Assembly (NCBI GenBank): GCA_965247705.1
Contig: CBDFHV010000058.1
Coordinates: 1-7,820, forward strand
Length of the DNA stretch: 7,820 bases
Source of the DNA: CBDFHV01 sp965247705
GTDB taxonomy: Bacteria; Pseudomonadota; Alphaproteobacteria; Rhodospirillales; CAMCUA01
Direction of reading: 5' to 3'
A program made the position numbers and the translations under genes. Below are positions 7,291 through 7,820 of the stretch, in pieces. Position 1 is the first letter of the stretch. The number at the start of each line of letters is the position of its first letter. The notes under the pieces were generated by a model that saw only the letters and a list, made by a program, of their open reading frames with translations, was not told the origin of the DNA and did no database searches.

Positions 7291-7304
7291 GCGCCGCGGC
7301 GCCT
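7289..7304. repeat. Perfect 16-bp GC palindrome followed by TT
   Basis: AGGCGCCGCGGCGCCT reads the same on both strands. As RNA it can form a six-pair stem closing a CGCG loop. The palindrome's last T plus two following T residues give only a TTT on the plus strand, so it could be a weak terminator for plus-strand transcripts. It also has the form of a dimeric protein-binding site. It lies about 320 bases beyond mutS, far for that gene's own terminator. Confidence 0.5.
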
Positions 7305-7342
7305 TTGCGACCGGGGAAATGCTGTCGGAATCCGTTACAATC

Positions 7343-7358
7343 CCGCTTTTTCAAGCGG
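7343..7358. repeat. Inverted repeat CCGCTT/AAGCGG
   Basis: Perfect six-base arms enclose a TTTC loop. It lies in the AT-richer strip and is not followed by a T run on the plus strand. It is one of four such elements within 160 bases. Confidence 0.4.
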
Positions 7359-7403
7359 CGATTTCGAGCCTGGGGATTTCCCTAACTAGATTGAGCTGCT
7401 TGC

Positions 7404-7432
7404 AAAATTCCCGCTCAGGGATGCTGAATTTT
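7404..7432. repeat. Inverted repeat AAAATTC/GAATTTT near the likely insertion-sequence end
   Basis: Seven-base perfect arms enclose 15 bases. On the minus strand the left arm reads GAATTTTGCAAGCAGCTC, a form reminiscent of terminal repeats of DDE insertion sequences. This may therefore lie at or near the outer end of the element whose transposase begins to the right. The terminal role is inference: the other end of the element is outside the window. Confidence 0.35.
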
Positions 7433-7540
7433 CTGGGCGGATTGTTGCGGTGGCGTGGTTGGGGTGCGGGGTGGTGCGATTTGGGGCGGCGGCTGATCTT
7501 TGCGCTGGAAACGGCTCGGGGGTGGCCAGGCGGTTTCGTT

Positions 7541-7560
7541 CTCCCTGCTATTTGCGGGAG
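7541..7560 (-). terminator. Hairpin downstream of the transposase stop
   Basis: CTCCC(T)GC and GCGGGAG pair around a TATTT loop with one bulged base, 32 bases beyond the transposase TAG when read leftward. There is no T run after it on the minus strand, so it is a weak intrinsic terminator at best, but its place behind the gene is suggestive. Confidence 0.3.
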
Positions 7561-7592
7561 TTGCGGGACGCCGACCGAAGCGCTTTCAGTGG

Positions 7593-7820
7593 CTAGGGGA
7601 CGAGGCGCATGATCTGGATGGCGGCAAGCGCGGTGAGGCCGAACATGAGGTGGCAGGCGACCTTGTCGGGGCCGCGGACGCGGATCATGCGGCCGGCGAA
7701 GTTGTCCTTGAGGTTGGCGATGACGCGCTCGGCGGCTGAGCGCAGCTGATAGCGGTGGTGCTCGGCAGCTCGCAGGCCGATGCGCTTTTGCCGTTTGATC
7801 TCGGCCTTGCGCTGTTCCTT
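7593..7820 (-). CDS. DDE transposase, C-terminal part (runs off right edge)
   Basis: The last 75 codons read leftward from the right edge to TAG 7593-7595. Key segments are LRSAAERVIANLKDNFAGR, then MIRVRGPDKVACHLMFGLTA and LAAIQIMRLVP. The ERVxxxLKD element is the C-terminal helix that carries the catalytic glutamate (codon at 7728-7730) of DDE transposases in the IS4/IS5/IS1182-like superfamily, and the (V/I)RG-xxKV-xxHLMFG tail is typical of one alphaproteobacterial group. These enzymes cut and paste their own element through flanking inverted repeats. The preceding basic stretch (KEQRKAEIKRQKRIGLR) also fits. The two catalytic aspartates lie beyond the window, so activity and exact family cannot be judged. 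No frameshift is seen in this part. Confidence 0.85.
   Translation of the reverse strand, partial: KEQRKAEIKRQKRIGLRAAEHHRYQLRSAAERVIANLKDNFAGRMIRVRGPDKVACHLMFGLTALAAIQIMRLVP

Larger units (their letters stand above)
6967..7592. other. Non-coding strip between mutS and the transposase gene
   Basis: This 626-base stretch has no open frame with family resemblance. A 117-codon minus-strand frame and two short plus-strand frames here read as low-complexity translation of non-coding DNA. The first part (to about 7160) has the GC level of the neighbouring genes. The part from about 7160 to 7430 is clearly richer in A and T and holds four short inverted repeats. The part from about 7437 to 7495 is strongly G-biased on the plus strand. 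The strip probably joins chromosomal spacer to the non-coding end of the insertion sequence whose transposase starts to the right. The exact junction cannot be placed because the other end of the element is not in view. Confidence 0.5.

Noticed and set aside
7210..7329. Repeated CTGTCGGA (7210-7217 and 7322-7329)
   Set aside because: An eight-base direct repeat with diverging flanks is not significant in this length.
7270..7429. Repeated ATGCTGAAT (7270-7278 and 7421-7429) as a possible 9-bp target duplication
   Set aside because: A nine-base repeat within about 600 bases is expected by chance at roughly this frequency, and the flanks do not fit element ends.

Overview
The window is GC-rich chromosomal DNA with long open frames on both strands, as expected for an alphaproteobacterium. 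A malic enzyme/phosphotransacetylase fusion lying back to back with mutS fits that class, possibly Rhodospirillales (Magnetospirillum or Rhodospirillum-like). The taxon is inferred from gene content and base composition, not from a marker gene.

Layout, left to right. Bases 1-296 (minus) hold the first 98 residues of an FAD-dependent amine/amino-acid oxidoreductase that runs off the left edge. Bases 297-1221 are an accessory strip of decayed parts: a degenerate REP-like palindrome, the C-terminal remnant of what looks like a REP-associated (IS200-like) transposase, and a frameshifted higA-type antitoxin with no recognisable toxin. Bases 1222-3540 (minus) encode a 772-residue NADP-malic enzyme (maeB type). 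Its reading frame is broken twice by single-base changes in homopolymers, and the two changes cancel. Directly upstream, probably in the same operon, is a 166-residue protein with a glycine/alanine-rich hydrophobic centre (3569-4069, minus).

A divergent intergenic region follows, with four imperfect 25-bp tandem units ending just before the mutS ribosome binding site. mutS (4246-6966, plus) is intact, with all mismatch-recognition and ATPase motifs. After mutS come 626 bases without a credible gene, rich in short inverted repeats and a G-biased tract. The window ends in the C-terminal 75 codons of a DDE transposase (minus) belonging to an insertion sequence that continues past the right edge. 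In many alphaproteobacteria glnD follows mutS; here a transposon-associated strip lies in that place.

Functionally there are two housekeeping units: malic enzyme (malate to pyruvate plus NADPH) with its small partner, and the mismatch-repair ATPase. Both are flanked by mobile-element and toxin-antitoxin debris. No complete novel system is seen. The most useful points are the cancelling maeB frameshifts (sequencing error or real), the tandem repeat in the divergent control region, the orphan broken higA, and the loss of usual synteny after mutS.
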